Of a stretch of 64,000 nucleotides of DNA, positions 46,419-56,293 are shown piece after piece. This stretch comes from Pandoraea apista. Its GTDB lineage: Bacteria; Pseudomonadota; Gammaproteobacteria; Burkholderiales; Burkholderiaceae. Under the pieces are notes generated by a model, which was given only the letters and a program-made list of their open reading frames with translations, was not told where the DNA came from and did no database searches. The stretch spans positions 3,596,001-3,660,000 of the forward strand of contig NZ_CP013481.2 of the NCBI RefSeq assembly GCF_001465595.2. Direction: 5' to 3'. Positions within the stretch are counted from its first letter, which is position 1, and each line of letters starts with the position of its first letter. Both the position numbers and the translations under genes were made by a program.

Positions 46419-48302
46419 TCAACTTCGCGCGCCTCCTGTGCTGACCGGAGCCAGCAACCGCTTCAATTCGTCGCGTTGCCGCGACAGCGCCTGAGCGTGG
46501 CGCAATTCATCGGACGTCAATGACGGCCGCTTGAAAATCGTCTCCAGGGCTTCGCACAGCCCGTCGTACTGCAAACGCCGAATCGCGCTTCGCAGCTCGG
46601 TCAGCCGCAGTGCAATCTGCTCTTCGCGACGCTCGGCCTGCGCCTCATCGGCGGGGTCGTACAACAATAAGTCGCGGGCATTCTCTTCAAAGGACAGGAT
46701 TTCACGGATGATGTCGTCGAAGCTCGCCCAGTTCGGCGAGGTGCGCAGCCGATCCGACATGTACCGGAAGTCGGCCTGCTCGCCCATCTCGCGACAATGC
46801 GCCAGCACTTCCGAGAAAATCTCGGCATGGTGACGCCCATCCAGCAAAATCTTGGTCTCTTCTTCCGTCAATTCGTTTCCAAGCACCGGAAACATCAGCA
46901 AATTCTGTAATGCTCGATGCTCGGTGCCCATGACGCGCCGCTTCTCGCGCTTGGGCGGCGCCTTGTCCCATGTGTTCTGACGCCGCGCGACGCCGATATG
47001 CAACTCGCACAATTCGGCGACTTCTTCGATGGAACTTCCCACCCGCTCGGCCAGCGCATGCAGAATCTGCCCGCGCAGCGCGTTCGCCGGCATTTGCTGC
47101 AATAGCGGCTTTGCCTCGAACAGCGCGCGCGCCCGGCCCTCGGGCTGGTGCATCTCTTTGCCGGCCGTCACCTCGCCGATCAGGAACTGCGACAGCGGCA
47201 TGGCGCGCGACACCTCCTCGGCGAATGCGTCCGCGCCATGCTCGCGCACGTAACTGTCCGGATCGTGCTCGCTAGGCAAGAACAGGAACTTGAAGCTCCG
47301 GTTGTCGTCTGCGTGCGGCAAGCAGGCCTCCAGCGCACGGCGTGCCGCCCGTCGGCCCGCTGCGTCGCCGTCGAAGCTGAACACCACCGTCTCGGTCTGG
47401 CGCAACAGCTTCTGGACATGCATCGGCGTACATGCCGTACCCAACGTGGCCACCGCCTGCGGAAAGCCAAGCTGCGCCAGCGCCACCACGTCCATGTAAC
47501 CTTCCACCACCAGCACGTAGCCCGCATCGCGAATACCGATGCGCGCTTCGAACAGGCCGTACAACTCACTGCCTTTACTGAAAAGCGGCGTTTCCGGCGA
47601 ATTCAGATATTTCGGCTCACCTTTGTCCAGCACTCGTCCGCCGAAGGCAATCACCTGCCCCTTCGTGTTCCGGATCGGGAACATGATCCGGTCGCGAAAA
47701 CGGTCATAACGGCGCTTCGCACCGCCCGCCTCGCCCTTTTCACTCTCAATCACGAGGCCAGCGTCGAGCAACTGGTCGTCCCGGTAATTCTGAAAGGCGG
47801 CTTCCAGGTTCTGCCAGCCATCCGGGGCATAGCCCAAACCAAAATGCGCGGCGATTTCGCCCGTCAATCCGCGTCGCTTCAAATAATCGATGGCGACCGG
47901 CGCACCGCGCAATTGCTTGCGGTAGTAGTCGCAGGCTCGCGTCATCACGTCGACCAGACCGAGGGTTTGCGCACGTTGCGCGGCAGGTGCCGGCGCGCCA
48001 GGCAACGGCGCCTCATGCGGCACATCCAGCCCGACATTCCGGGCCAAGTCCTCGACAGCTTCGACAAATCCAAGTCCGGCATGCTCCATCAGGAAGCTGA
48101 TCGCGCTGCCGTGCGCGCCACACCCGAAGCAGTGATAGAACTGCTTGGTGGGACTTACCGTAAATGAGGGCGACTTCTCATTATGAAAGGGGCACAGCCC
48201 CATGAAGTTCGCCCCACCTTTCTTCAACTGAACGTAGCGACCCACCACCTCGACGATATCGACGCGGTTGAGCAGGTCCTGCAGGAACGACTGGGGAATC
48301 AC
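46419..48302 (-). CDS. dnaG: DNA primase
   Basis: 627 residues from a GTG start (VIPQSFLQDLLNRVDIVEVVGRYV), which gives the family-typical N terminus; the frame is open 14 codons further without a ribosome site. N-terminal CHC2 zinc ribbon (CPFHNEKSPSF...FYHCFGCG), catalytic core with RNAP basic motif, TOPRIM (VVEGYMDVVALAQLG, FSFDGDAAGRRAA), and a C-terminal helicase-binding domain. Synthesises replication primers. Lies between yqeY and rpoD in the macromolecular-synthesis operon. Confidence 0.96.
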   Translation of the reverse strand: MIPQSFLQDLLNRVDIVEVVGRYVQLKKGGANFMGLCPFHNEKSPSFTVSPTKQFYHCFGCGAHGSAISFLMEHAGLGFVEAVEDLARNVGLDVPHEAPLPGAPAPAAQRAQTLGLVDVMTRACDYYRKQLRGAPVAIDYLKRRGLTGEIAAHFGLGYAPDGWQNLEAAFQNYRDDQLLDAGLVIESEKGEAGGAKRRYDRFRDRIMFPIRNTKGQVIAFGGRVLDKGEPKYLNSPETPLFSKGSELYGLFEARIGIRDAGYVLVVEGYMDVVALAQLGFPQAVATLGTACTPMHVQKLLRQTETVVFSFDGDAAGRRAARRALEACLPHADDNRSFKFLFLPSEHDPDSYVREHGADAFAEEVSRAMPLSQFLIGEVTAGKEMHQPEGRARALFEAKPLLQQMPANALRGQILHALAERVGSSIEEVAELCELHIGVARRQNTWDKAPPKREKRRVMGTEHRALQNLLMFPVLGNELTEEETKILLDGRHHAEIFSEVLAHCREMGEQADFRYMSDRLRTSPNWASFDDIIREILSFEENARDLLLYDPADEAQAERREEQIALRLTELRSAIRRLQYDGLCEALETIFKRPSLTSDELRHAQALSRQRDELKRLLAPVSTGGARS

Positions 48303-48371
48303 TGGATCGATGCCATCGCGATGCGGTGCCGCACCGTCGCCCAAGCGACGGAAACTTGCCGCACCACCGGA

Positions 48372-48821
48372 TTACGCAGCCAACGCCGCCTTCACTTGCG
48401 CGGACACGGCCGTCATGTCGGCACGACCAGCCAGCAGGCCCTTGAGCACGCCCATCACCTTGCCCATGTCCTGCGGACCGGCAGCACCGGTTTGCGCCAC
48501 GGCAGCCTTGACCGCCTGCGCGACTTCGTCTGCCGACAACTGTTGCGGCATGTAGACCTGGAGTACTTCGAGTTCGGCAGCCTCCTTGTCGGCCAGATCG
48601 GTACGGCCGGCAGCCTGGAACTGGCTGATGGAATCCTTGCGTTGTTTGATCAGCTTGTCGACGATAGCGACAACCGCCGCGTCATCGTCAAGAGAGATGC
48701 GCTCGTCGACTTCCTTTTGTTTGATTGCCGCGAGCAGCAGCCGGATGGTCCCCAGTTTGTCGGCGGCCTTGGCACGCATGGCCGTCTTCATGTCTTCGTT
48801 GATGCGTTCTTTCAGACTCAT
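48372..48821 (-). CDS. GatB/YqeY-domain protein
   Basis: 149 residues of the YqeY family: MSLKERINEDMKTAMRAKAADKLGTIRLLLAAIKQKEVDER, and QVYMPQQLSADEV in the middle. All helical, related to the C-terminal tRNA-binding domain of GatB. Conserved next to dnaG in many proteobacteria, with no firmly known function. The frame opens at 48893, but the family start is at 48821. Confidence 0.93.
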   Translation of the reverse strand: MSLKERINEDMKTAMRAKAADKLGTIRLLLAAIKQKEVDERISLDDDAAVVAIVDKLIKQRKDSISQFQAAGRTDLADKEAAELEVLQVYMPQQLSADEVAQAVKAAVAQTGAAGPQDMGKVMGVLKGLLAGRADMTAVSAQVKAALAA

Positions 48822-48960
48822 GAGCAGGGGTTCCGGAATTCGAATACGTTTCAGTGTAGTGCATGCCGCCCCAAAGAAAAGGACGACCGCCATCGGGCAC
48901 TCACCGCGCGCAGCCGCCGCCGGTCAGTTGGCGCAGGAGCGAACGGGGGTCAGAAAGCAC
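48822..48960. other. Upstream region of the yqeY-dnaG-rpoD operon
   Basis: This 140-base stretch must hold the operon promoter. I looked for rpsU (ribosomal protein S21, about 70 residues) here and up to 49193, on both strands, and did not find it. No other gene is seen. Confidence 0.5.
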
Positions 48961-49005
48961 AAAAACCCGCTTGGGGAGACGATCACAAATGCGATCTCAA
49001 GCGGG
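48961..49005 (-). terminator. Rho-independent terminator behind the BaiN-like gene
   Basis: Stem CCCGCTTG / CAAGCGGG with an inner GATC/GATC pair, followed on the minus strand by five T. It lies 189 bases after the flavoprotein stop and isolates the yqeY-dnaG-rpoD operon from it. The bases 49006-49193 in between show nothing else. Confidence 0.75.
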
Positions 49006-49193
49006 CTCGCCGGAGACCCGGACCCGCCCCGACGCAGGCGCACAACGCCCATTTGGCCGGTGACGGGTCGGACGCAAAATGTCCAGAAATGCTTCGGAAG
49101 CGTCCTGAACTGTCGTCACAAACGTCCCGAAAACCACCATTGATGCGTCGTCTCCACGAAGGTGAGAGCGTATCACAGTGCGAGAGTAGCCGT

Positions 49194-50444
49194 CTATGAC
49201 AGCGCGTCCTCTCCGGCCCGATCCGCCCGAACGCTTTCGGACATCGCCCGGGCGCAGGCGACTGCCGACGCCCACGCCCATTGGAAGTTGTAGCCGCCAA
49301 GCCACCCTATCACATCCACGACTTCGCCAACGAAATGCAGCCCCGGCTGGGTGCGAGCCTCCATCGTCGCTGACGACAGCGCCCGCGTGTCGACACCACC
49401 GCGCGTGACTTCCGCCTTGCGCCAGCCCTCGGAACCACACGGTTTGAGTGTCCATCCCGAAAAGGCCTGCGCGAGCGAGCGCAGCGCCTTGTCCGGCAAC
49501 TCCTGCACGCGCGCCTGAGGGGAAAGCCCGCTGTTCGCGACCCAGGCATCCGCCAGTCGCGCCGGCACCCATTGGGCCAGCAAATTCGCCAACTGGCGCT
49601 TCGATGCCGACTTTGCCTCGAACAATGCCGCCTCGATGTCCGACGTTGGCGCCAGATCAAGCGTGATTGGCTGACCCGGCGTCCAGAAGCTGGATATTTG
49701 AAGGATGGCCGGCCCGGACAATCCCCGGTGCGTAAACAGCAGATCCTCGACGAAACTGCCGGCGTCCTTGCCCTTTCCCGTGCTGACGTCGACTTCGAGC
49801 GACAGGCCGGATAACCCGGCAAAGGGCGCCCACGTCGAGGCATCAAACATGAGCGGCACCAGCGCCGGGCGCGGCTCAATGATCTCCAGACCGAACTGAC
49901 GCGCAATGCGGTATCCCCAATCGGTCGCGCCAATCTTCGGGATCGACAGACCGCCGGTCGCGATCACAAGCCTTTTTGCGGCGATATGCCCCGCATCCGT
50001 CGTCAAATGATAGCGATGCGCCCCGCCCGCCTCTGTATACGCGACCGTGTGAACCGCACACGGCATCCGCCAGTGCACATGTCCCGCCGCACACTCCTTG
50101 CGGAGCATTTCAATGACATCTTCAGCACTTTCATCGCAGAAGAGCTGCCCGCGATGTTTTTCGTGCCACGCGATACGGTGACGGCCCAGCAAGTCCAGAA
50201 AGTCGCGCGGCGTATAGCGCGCCAGCGCCGACCGGCAAAAACGAGGATTCTCGGACAGGTAGTTGGCCGGTCCCGCATTGATATTGGTGAAATTGCAGCG
50301 CCCGCCGCCCGAAATCCGGATTTTCTCCGCCAGACGCGTCGCATGATCGATGAGCACCACGCGCAGCCCCAACTGCCCGGCCACGGCCGCGCACATCAGG
50401 CCGGCCGCGCCAGCACCCACAATCGCTACATCGAACTTTTCCAT
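49194..50444 (-). CDS. BaiN/HI0933-family NAD(P)/FAD-dependent oxidoreductase
   Basis: 416 residues. N-terminal dinucleotide motif FDVAIVGAGAAGLMCAAVAGQ, the family signature ISGGGRCNFTN, then LVIATGGLSIPKIGATDWGY and C-terminal GEVVDVIGWLGGYNFQWAWASA. A flavoprotein family of largely unknown physiological role; one member, BaiN, acts on bile acids in gut anaerobes. Divergent from tsaD with 91 bases between. It occupies the place where rpsU usually sits. Confidence 0.9.
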   Translation of the reverse strand: MEKFDVAIVGAGAAGLMCAAVAGQLGLRVVLIDHATRLAEKIRISGGGRCNFTNINAGPANYLSENPRFCRSALARYTPRDFLDLLGRHRIAWHEKHRGQLFCDESAEDVIEMLRKECAAGHVHWRMPCAVHTVAYTEAGGAHRYHLTTDAGHIAAKRLVIATGGLSIPKIGATDWGYRIARQFGLEIIEPRPALVPLMFDASTWAPFAGLSGLSLEVDVSTGKGKDAGSFVEDLLFTHRGLSGPAILQISSFWTPGQPITLDLAPTSDIEAALFEAKSASKRQLANLLAQWVPARLADAWVANSGLSPQARVQELPDKALRSLAQAFSGWTLKPCGSEGWRKAEVTRGGVDTRALSSATMEARTQPGLHFVGEVVDVIGWLGGYNFQWAWASAVACARAMSESVRADRAGEDALS

Positions 50445-50535
50445 GGCGCGCATTGTAACCGGCGGGGGATAAGGTCGACTGGTATACTTCCGGGTTGTCC
50501 CTTTTATTGACGCTCCGCGCGCACCTCCTTACGCC

Positions 50536-51567
50536 ATGCTGGTTCTAGGCATTGAAAGCTCCTGCGACGAAACCGGACTCGCCCTCTACGACACCGAGGC
50601 CGGCCTGCTTTCGCACGCCCTGCATTCGCAAATTGCCATGCATCGCGAATACGGCGGCGTAGTGCCCGAACTCGCGTCGCGCGACCACATTCGTCGCGCG
50701 CTGCCTCTGGCCGAGGAAGTGCTCTCCCAGGCCGGCAAGCCGCTCAGCGCGGTCGATGCCATCGCCTACACGCAGGGCCCGGGCCTTGCCGGCGCACTTC
50801 TGGTCGGCGCAAGCGTCGCCAACGCACTGGCTTTCGCGCTCGATCGTCCGGTTGTGGGCGTGCACCATCTGGAGGGTCACCTGCTCTCCCCGCTGCTCGC
50901 CCCGGATGCCCCCGACTTTCCGTTCGTCGCCCTGCTGGTCTCCGGCGGCCACACACAGTTGATGGAAGTGCGCGCCTTCGGTCAGTACGCGATGCTTGGC
51001 GAAACGCTGGACGACGCCGCAGGCGAAGCCTTCGACAAGACCGCCAAACTGCTGGGGCTTGGTTATCCGGGCGGCCCGGCGGTCTCGCGTCTGGCCGAGT
51101 TCGGCACGCCGGGACGCTACGACCTGCCGCGCCCGATGAAGCACTCCGGCAACCTCGACTTCAGCTTTAGCGGCCTGAAAACGGCCGTGCTCACGCAAGT
51201 GCGCAACCTCGCCGGCAACGTCTGCGAACAGGAAAAGGCCGATCTTGCGCGGGGATTTGTCGATGCGATCGTCGACGTACTCGTCACCAAGTCGATGACC
51301 GCGCTCAAGCAGACCGGCATGAAAACACTGGTCGTCGCCGGCGGCGTCGGCGCCAACGCGCAACTGCGCGCCGGCCTGAATGAAGCCGCCCGTCGTCGCG
51401 GCTATCGCGTGCACTACCCCGATCTGGCCTTTTGCACGGACAACGGTGCCATGATTGCCTTTGCCGGCGCCATGCGCCTCAAGCATTGGCCGGACGAGGC
51501 CGACATTGAATACGCATATACCGTGCGCCCTCGCTGGGATCTCGCCGATATCGTGCGCAACGTCTGA
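50536..51567 (+). CDS. tsaD: tRNA N6-adenosine threonylcarbamoyltransferase
   Basis: 343 residues. [19 protein letters not shown] is the typical start; the metal-binding HHLEGH motif, [18 protein letters not shown] and [10 protein letters not shown] follow. With TsaB, TsaC and TsaE it makes t6A37 in ANN-decoding tRNAs, which would include the tRNA-Ile2 in this window. Followed by a strong terminator. Confidence 0.97.
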   Translation: MLVLGIESSCDETGLALYDTEAGLLSHALHSQIAMHREYGGVVPELASRDHIRRALPLAEEVLSQAGKPLSAVDAIAYTQGPGLAGALLVGASVANALAFALDRPVVGVHHLEGHLLSPLLAPDAPDFPFVALLVSGGHTQLMEVRAFGQYAMLGETLDDAAGEAFDKTAKLLGLGYPGGPAVSRLAEFGTPGRYDLPRPMKHSGNLDFSFSGLKTAVLTQVRNLAGNVCEQEKADLARGFVDAIVDVLVTKSMTALKQTGMKTLVVAGGVGANAQLRAGLNEAARRRGYRVHYPDLAFCTDNGAMIAFAGAMRLKHWPDEADIEYAYTVRPRWDLADIVRNV

Positions 51568-51591
51568 TCCGTCTCCCGGCAAATGCCCAAT

Positions 51592-51621
51592 AAAAAAACC
51601 GCTCCGAGGAGCGGTTTTTTT
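51592..51621 (+). terminator. Rho-independent terminator between tsaD and folE2
   Basis: Stem ACCGCTCC / GGAGCGGT, preceded by seven A and followed by seven T, so it can serve both convergent genes. Confidence 0.9.
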
Positions 51622-51648
51622 CTGCAAACCCTCAAAGGGGCTGCAACC

Positions 51649-52458
51649 TCAAGCCACCGAGCGCTTGTCGCGTTCGATCACAGCGTAGGCACTGTGATTG
51701 TGGATCGACTCGAAGTTCTCCGCCTGAAGCACATACGCCACAACGCGCGGCTCGTTATTCAGACGCGTTGCCACGTCACGCACAAGATCCTCCACGAACT
51801 TCGGATTCTCATAGGCACGCTCCGTCACGTATTTCTCATCCGGGCGCTTGAGCAGGCCCCACAACTCGCAAGACGCTTCCTCTTCAGCCATACGCACCAA
51901 ATCCTCGACGGCGATATCGCCCGCGATTTCGGCATCGATAGTGATATGCGAGCGCTGATTATGCGCACCATACTGCGAGATCTTCTTCGAGCAAGGGCAC
52001 AGACTCGTGACCGGCACGAGTACCTTGAGCCACACGCGCGTCTGGCCGTCGCGCACGTCACCGGTAAGCGTCACCTCGTAGTCCATCAGGCTTTGCACGC
52101 CCGAGACCGGTGCCGTCTTGTTGATGAAGTACGGAAACGTGACCTCGATACGACCCGCCTCGGCTTCGAGCTTGTCCAGCATGCTGCCGAGCATGGCGCG
52201 AAAACCCGCGACGTCCATCGGCGCGCGATGCGCTTCGAGCAACGCTACGAAACGCGACATGTGCGTGCCCTTCTGATCGGCAGGCAAATGCACGTCGAGA
52301 TTGAACAAGCCCACAGTGGCTTGCGCATCGCCATCGGCCAGACGCACCGACAACGGGTGACGCACACCGCGCACACCAACGCGTTGAATCGGAATCTGCC
52401 GGGTATCGACGGTGCTCTGCACGTCCGGCATGACGAAAGCGGGGTTCATCTGATTCAT
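51649..52458 (-). CDS. folE2: GTP cyclohydrolase FolE2 (type IB)
   Basis: 269 residues. FolE2 hallmarks: the active-site cysteine region [10 protein letters not shown], the glutamate in [26 protein letters not shown] (quoted in parts), and HNHSAYA near the C terminus. Opens the tetrahydrofolate (and, elsewhere, queuosine) pathway by converting GTP to 7,8-dihydroneopterin triphosphate. In many bacteria it backs up the zinc-dependent FolE; here no FolE or obvious Zur site is seen. Follows dxs on the same strand with a terminator between. Confidence 0.95.
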   Translation of the reverse strand: MNQMNPAFVMPDVQSTVDTRQIPIQRVGVRGVRHPLSVRLADGDAQATVGLFNLDVHLPADQKGTHMSRFVALLEAHRAPMDVAGFRAMLGSMLDKLEAEAGRIEVTFPYFINKTAPVSGVQSLMDYEVTLTGDVRDGQTRVWLKVLVPVTSLCPCSKKISQYGAHNQRSHITIDAEIAGDIAVEDLVRMAEEEASCELWGLLKRPDEKYVTERAYENPKFVEDLVRDVATRLNNEPRVVAYVLQAENFESIHNHSAYAVIERDKRSVA

Positions 52459-52592
52459 CTAGTTTCCTTCTTTGCCGGCGAGCCGACTGGGGGGAGGCAA
52501 TGGGCAAACGTATCCGACGCACGGCTCGCAAGCCTCCGGCGAGTGTCATCGGGAACGTGCCGGAGAACCCCGGCACGGCATGGAAAATACGC

Positions 52593-52632
52593 AACGCAAA
52601 ACGAAACGATCCGGCACACAAGCCGGATCGTT
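52593..52632 (-). terminator. Rho-independent terminator behind dxs
   Basis: Eleven-base perfect stem AACGATCCGGC / GCCGGATCGTT, loop ACACAA, with a T-rich tail on the minus strand (GTTTCGTTTTGC). Confidence 0.75.
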
Positions 52633-52657
52633 CGGATATTCAAGGACTACCGGACGT

Positions 52658-54574
52658 TCAGGCGACGAGCTTCGTGGTGACCTTGCCGGCAGCCTGCGAG
52701 GCTTCCAGCGGTTGCAGGTCAAAACGCGCGCAAATCGACTTCGCGATGCCCACCGCGTCGAGTCCCTCGGCCGACAACAGCGCCGCAGGATCGCCATGAT
52801 CGATGAAACGATCGGGCAGGCCCAATTGTAGTACGGGCCGAGTAACCCCACCGGCGAGCAGGGATTCTGCAACAGCCGAACCTGCCCCACCCATGATGCT
52901 GCCCTCTTCTACCGTCACGAGATAGTCGTGTGTCTGCGCCAGTCGCGCGATCAACTCGTCGTCGATCGGCTTGACGAAGCGCATGTCGGCCACGGTCGCG
53001 TCCAGTTGCGCGGCAGCGGCAAGCGCCGGGGCCACCATGCTACCGAACGCCAGGATTGCTACCCGACGTCCGGCTTGCGCCTGACCTTCCCGGCGCACGA
53101 TGCCCTTACCGATCGGCAAAGCGGTCATCGTTTGTTCGATAGCCGCGCCCGTTCCCGCACCACGCGGATAGCGCACTGCCGACGGGCCGTCGATCTGCAC
53201 ACCGGTGTAAAGCATCTGACGGCATTCGTTTTCGTCGGACGGCGCCATCACAACCATGTTCGGGATACAACGCAGATAGGCGATGTCGTACGCACCGGCG
53301 TGCGTTGCACCATCGGCACCCACAAGGCCCGAACGATCCAGCGCGAAGAGAACCGGCAGATTCTGCAACGCGACGTCGTGAATCAACTGATCGTAGCCGC
53401 GCTGCAGGAACGTCGAGTAAATGGCAACGACCGGCTTGAGGCCCTCGGTCGCCATACCGCCCGCGAACGTCACCGCATGCTGCTCGGCGATGCCGACGTC
53501 GTAATACCGATCCGGGAAGCGCTTCTCGAACTCGACCATGCCCGACCCTTCGCGCATGGCAGGGGTAATACCCACGACACGCTTGTCGGCTGCCGCCATG
53601 TCGCACAGCCAGTCGCCGAACACTTGCGTGTACGTCTTCTTGCTGCTAGTGCTCGGCTTGATGCCTTCGGCCGGATTGAACTTGCCCGGGCCGTGATACA
53701 GCACCGGATCGGCCTCGGCCAGCTTGTAGCCGTAACCCTTGCGCGTGACCACGTGCAGGAATTGCGGCCCCTTCAGATTCTTGATGTTCTCGAGCGTCGG
53801 AATCAGCGACTCAAGGTCGTGACCGTCGATCGGACCAATGTAGTTGAAACCGAATTCCTCGAACATCGTTGCAGGCACGACCATGCCCTTCGCATGCTCT
53901 TCGAACTTGCGCGCCAGCTCCAGCACCGGCGGCGCCACGCTGAGCACCTTCTCCACGCCCTTCTTGGCAGCGGCGTAGAAACGCCCCGACATCAGACGGG
54001 CGAGGTAGCGATTGAGCGCGCCCACCGGCGGCGAGATCGACATGTCGTTGTCGTTCAGGATGACCAACAGCGGCACATCTTCATGGACCCCCGCATTGTT
54101 CATCGCCTCGAACGCCATACCGGCCGTCATGGCGCCGTCGCCGATCACTGCGATACCGAAGCGGTTCTCACCCTTCGTTCGCGCGCCGAGCGCCATGCCG
54201 AGCGCCGCCGAAATCGAGGTGCTCGAGTGTGCCGTGCCGAACGTGTCGTACGGTGATTCGTCGCGCTTCGGGAAGCCCGAAATACCGCCAAGCTGACGCA
54301 GCGAACCCATCGCGTCGCGACGGCCGGTCAGGATCTTGTGCGGGTAGCTCTGGTGGCCCACGTCCCAGACGATACGATCCTCCGGCGTGTTGAACACGTA
54401 GTGCAGCGCAATCGTCAACTCGACCGTGCCGAGGTTGGACGACAAGTGCCCGCCCGTGCGCGACACACTTTCGAGCACGAAAGCACGCAGCTCTTCGGCC
54501 AACGGCGCAAGTTGGCGACGCTCCAGACGCCGCAATGCGGCCGGGTCATCGATAGTGTTTAGAAGTTCGTACAT
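52658..54574 (-). CDS. dxs: 1-deoxy-D-xylulose-5-phosphate synthase
   Basis: 638 residues, full length. Transketolase-like: TPP motif [31 protein letters not shown], then [13 protein letters not shown] and [12 protein letters not shown] in the second domain. Condenses pyruvate and glyceraldehyde 3-phosphate to DXP, the first step of the MEP isoprenoid pathway. Third gene of the xseB-ispA-dxs cluster, the common arrangement in proteobacteria. The gap to ispA is 199 bases, large enough for an internal promoter. Confidence 0.97.
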   Translation of the reverse strand: MYELLNTIDDPAALRRLERRQLAPLAEELRAFVLESVSRTGGHLSSNLGTVELTIALHYVFNTPEDRIVWDVGHQSYPHKILTGRRDAMGSLRQLGGISGFPKRDESPYDTFGTAHSSTSISAALGMALGARTKGENRFGIAVIGDGAMTAGMAFEAMNNAGVHEDVPLLVILNDNDMSISPPVGALNRYLARLMSGRFYAAAKKGVEKVLSVAPPVLELARKFEEHAKGMVVPATMFEEFGFNYIGPIDGHDLESLIPTLENIKNLKGPQFLHVVTRKGYGYKLAEADPVLYHGPGKFNPAEGIKPSTSSKKTYTQVFGDWLCDMAAADKRVVGITPAMREGSGMVEFEKRFPDRYYDVGIAEQHAVTFAGGMATEGLKPVVAIYSTFLQRGYDQLIHDVALQNLPVLFALDRSGLVGADGATHAGAYDIAYLRCIPNMVVMAPSDENECRQMLYTGVQIDGPSAVRYPRGAGTGAAIEQTMTALPIGKGIVRREGQAQAGRRVAILAFGSMVAPALAAAAQLDATVADMRFVKPIDDELIARLAQTHDYLVTVEEGSIMGGAGSAVAESLLAGGVTRPVLQLGLPDRFIDHGDPAALLSAEGLDAVGIAKSICARFDLQPLEASQAAGKVTTKLVA

Positions 54575-54773
54575 CGTCGTTCCATATATAGGCGTTTTTA
54601 TCGGACAGCTCCCCCCAGAGAGCGAGCCCGATCTCCTGCCGGTGCGTTCTGTGGGGAGATCGCGCCGACCCTCCTTGCCCCTTGCTTATGTCTACTGCAA
54701 CCGCCCCCGGATCGCGTGATCCCGTCCTGCGCGGGGGCCGCCTCGAAACTTGCCAGTCCGGCCAATCGGCCGG

Positions 54774-55670
54774 TTAGTTGATACGATCGACCACGTAATC
54801 GGCCAAAGCACGCAACCGATCCGCATTACCAAGCGATGCACTCGCCGCATGCGCATCGGCCCGCAACTTTTCTGCGTAGGCACGCGCACCCTCAAGGCCC
54901 ATCAGCGACACATAGGTCGGCTTGTCGTTCGCAGCATCCTTGCCCGCCGTCTTGCCAAGCGTGGCCGAATCGGCCGTCGTATCGAGAATGTCGTCCACAA
55001 CCTGGAAGGCCAGCCCCACGGCAGCCGCATAGGCATCCAGCGCCACGGTTTCGTCGTCCGACAATGCGCGACCGCAGATCGCACCCATACGCAACGAAGC
55101 GCGCAACAGTGCGCCCGTCTTCAGACGATGCATGTTTTCCAATTGCGCCTGCGTGAGCTTGATGCCGACGCTTTCCAGATCGATCGCCTGGCCGCCCGCC
55201 ATACCAAGCGCACCCGAAGCCAGCGCCAGTTCGCGCACCAGCGCGAGCGACTGCGCGGCGCTCAGATCGCCCGTGGCCTCACCGAGCAACGCAAAGGCTT
55301 GCGTTTGCAGGCCATCGCCCGCGAGAAGGCCGGTGGCTTCGTCGTACTGCACATGTACCGTCGGCTTGCCACGACGCAGATCGTCGTCGTCCATGCACGG
55401 CAGATCGTCGTGCACCAGCGAGTAGGCGTGGATCATTTCCACCGCACAGGCCGCACGATCGAGGGCCGCTTCGCTGGCCTGCGTCACTTCGCCAGCCGCA
55501 AAGCACAACAACGGGCGCACCCGCTTGCCGCCCCCGAGTACCGCATAACGCATCGATTCGTTGAGTCGCGCCGAGCCGCCATCGGCTGCCCTGGGCAGCG
55601 CGGCGTCGAGCGCCTGTTCCACACGGGCCTGCACCGCCTGCATCCAGGCCTTGATATTCTGATCCGCCAT
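54774..55670 (-). CDS. ispA: (2E,6E)-farnesyl diphosphate synthase
   Basis: 298 residues. First aspartate-rich motif DDLPCMDDDDLRRGKPTVH and second DDILD, with GGGKRVRPLL at the IPP site. Condenses IPP with DMAPP and GPP to farnesyl diphosphate. AGGA precedes the ATG at 55670; an ATG three codons upstream is less well placed. Between xseB and dxs. Confidence 0.95.
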   Translation of the reverse strand: MADQNIKAWMQAVQARVEQALDAALPRAADGGSARLNESMRYAVLGGGKRVRPLLCFAAGEVTQASEAALDRAACAVEMIHAYSLVHDDLPCMDDDDLRRGKPTVHVQYDEATGLLAGDGLQTQAFALLGEATGDLSAAQSLALVRELALASGALGMAGGQAIDLESVGIKLTQAQLENMHRLKTGALLRASLRMGAICGRALSDDETVALDAYAAAVGLAFQVVDDILDTTADSATLGKTAGKDAANDKPTYVSLMGLEGARAYAEKLRADAHAASASLGNADRLRALADYVVDRIN

Positions 55671-55796
55671 CGTCTTCATCCTGCACGTACCCTTCAGGCC
55701 GCGCGTGTTATTGGTTCGCCCCGGACCCCTCTTGGGACGCTTTGGGTCGTGGGTCGCTTTGCCGTGACGCCATATTGCCCTATGGCCAGTCGCCGG

Positions 55797-56066
55797 TCAG
55801 AAGTCGTCGCGCGCCGCCTCAAGCGGCTTGAGCGTTTCGCCTTCCAGCACCTTGACCTGCTGCTCCACCTTCTCGAGCAAGCCCTGGCAATATTTCACGA
55901 GGACAGCACCGCGCCGGTAAGCGCCGAGCGATTCCTCCAGCCCCAACTCACCGCCCTCCATGCGCGCCACCAGCTTCTCCAGCTCGGCGAGCGCAGCCTC
56001 ATAGGTCTCGGGCAGGTCCTGCGGCACCTCAGGCACCGCGTCTTGCGACTTTGCAGTCTTGGCCAT
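55797..56066 (-). CDS. xseB: Exodeoxyribonuclease VII small subunit
   Basis: 89 residues. Family core ETYEAALAELEKLVARMEGGELGLEESL...YRRGAVLVKYCQGLLEKVEQQV. Partners with XseA to degrade single-stranded DNA. First gene of the xseB-ispA-dxs cluster; 126 bases precede ispA. Confidence 0.95.
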   Translation of the reverse strand: MAKTAKSQDAVPEVPQDLPETYEAALAELEKLVARMEGGELGLEESLGAYRRGAVLVKYCQGLLEKVEQQVKVLEGETLKPLEAARDDF

Positions 56067-56293
56067 AAACGCAAAATTCAGGTCGAATGTTCCATTTTAC
56101 GGCAAAAGCGCGACAGCTCGCAGAGCGTAAATTGCCTGAAAACCGTTCGCGGTGACAATTTTCGGACATTATTTAACGCAAATCATGGACTTAGCAGCCC
56201 CCGACAGCGCATACCGGGTATAATCGTCGGTTCCCTAAATCGATTCTTCGATGGTTGGGTTGTTCACTGCTTTCAAGCTCGACGGGAGTGGGA

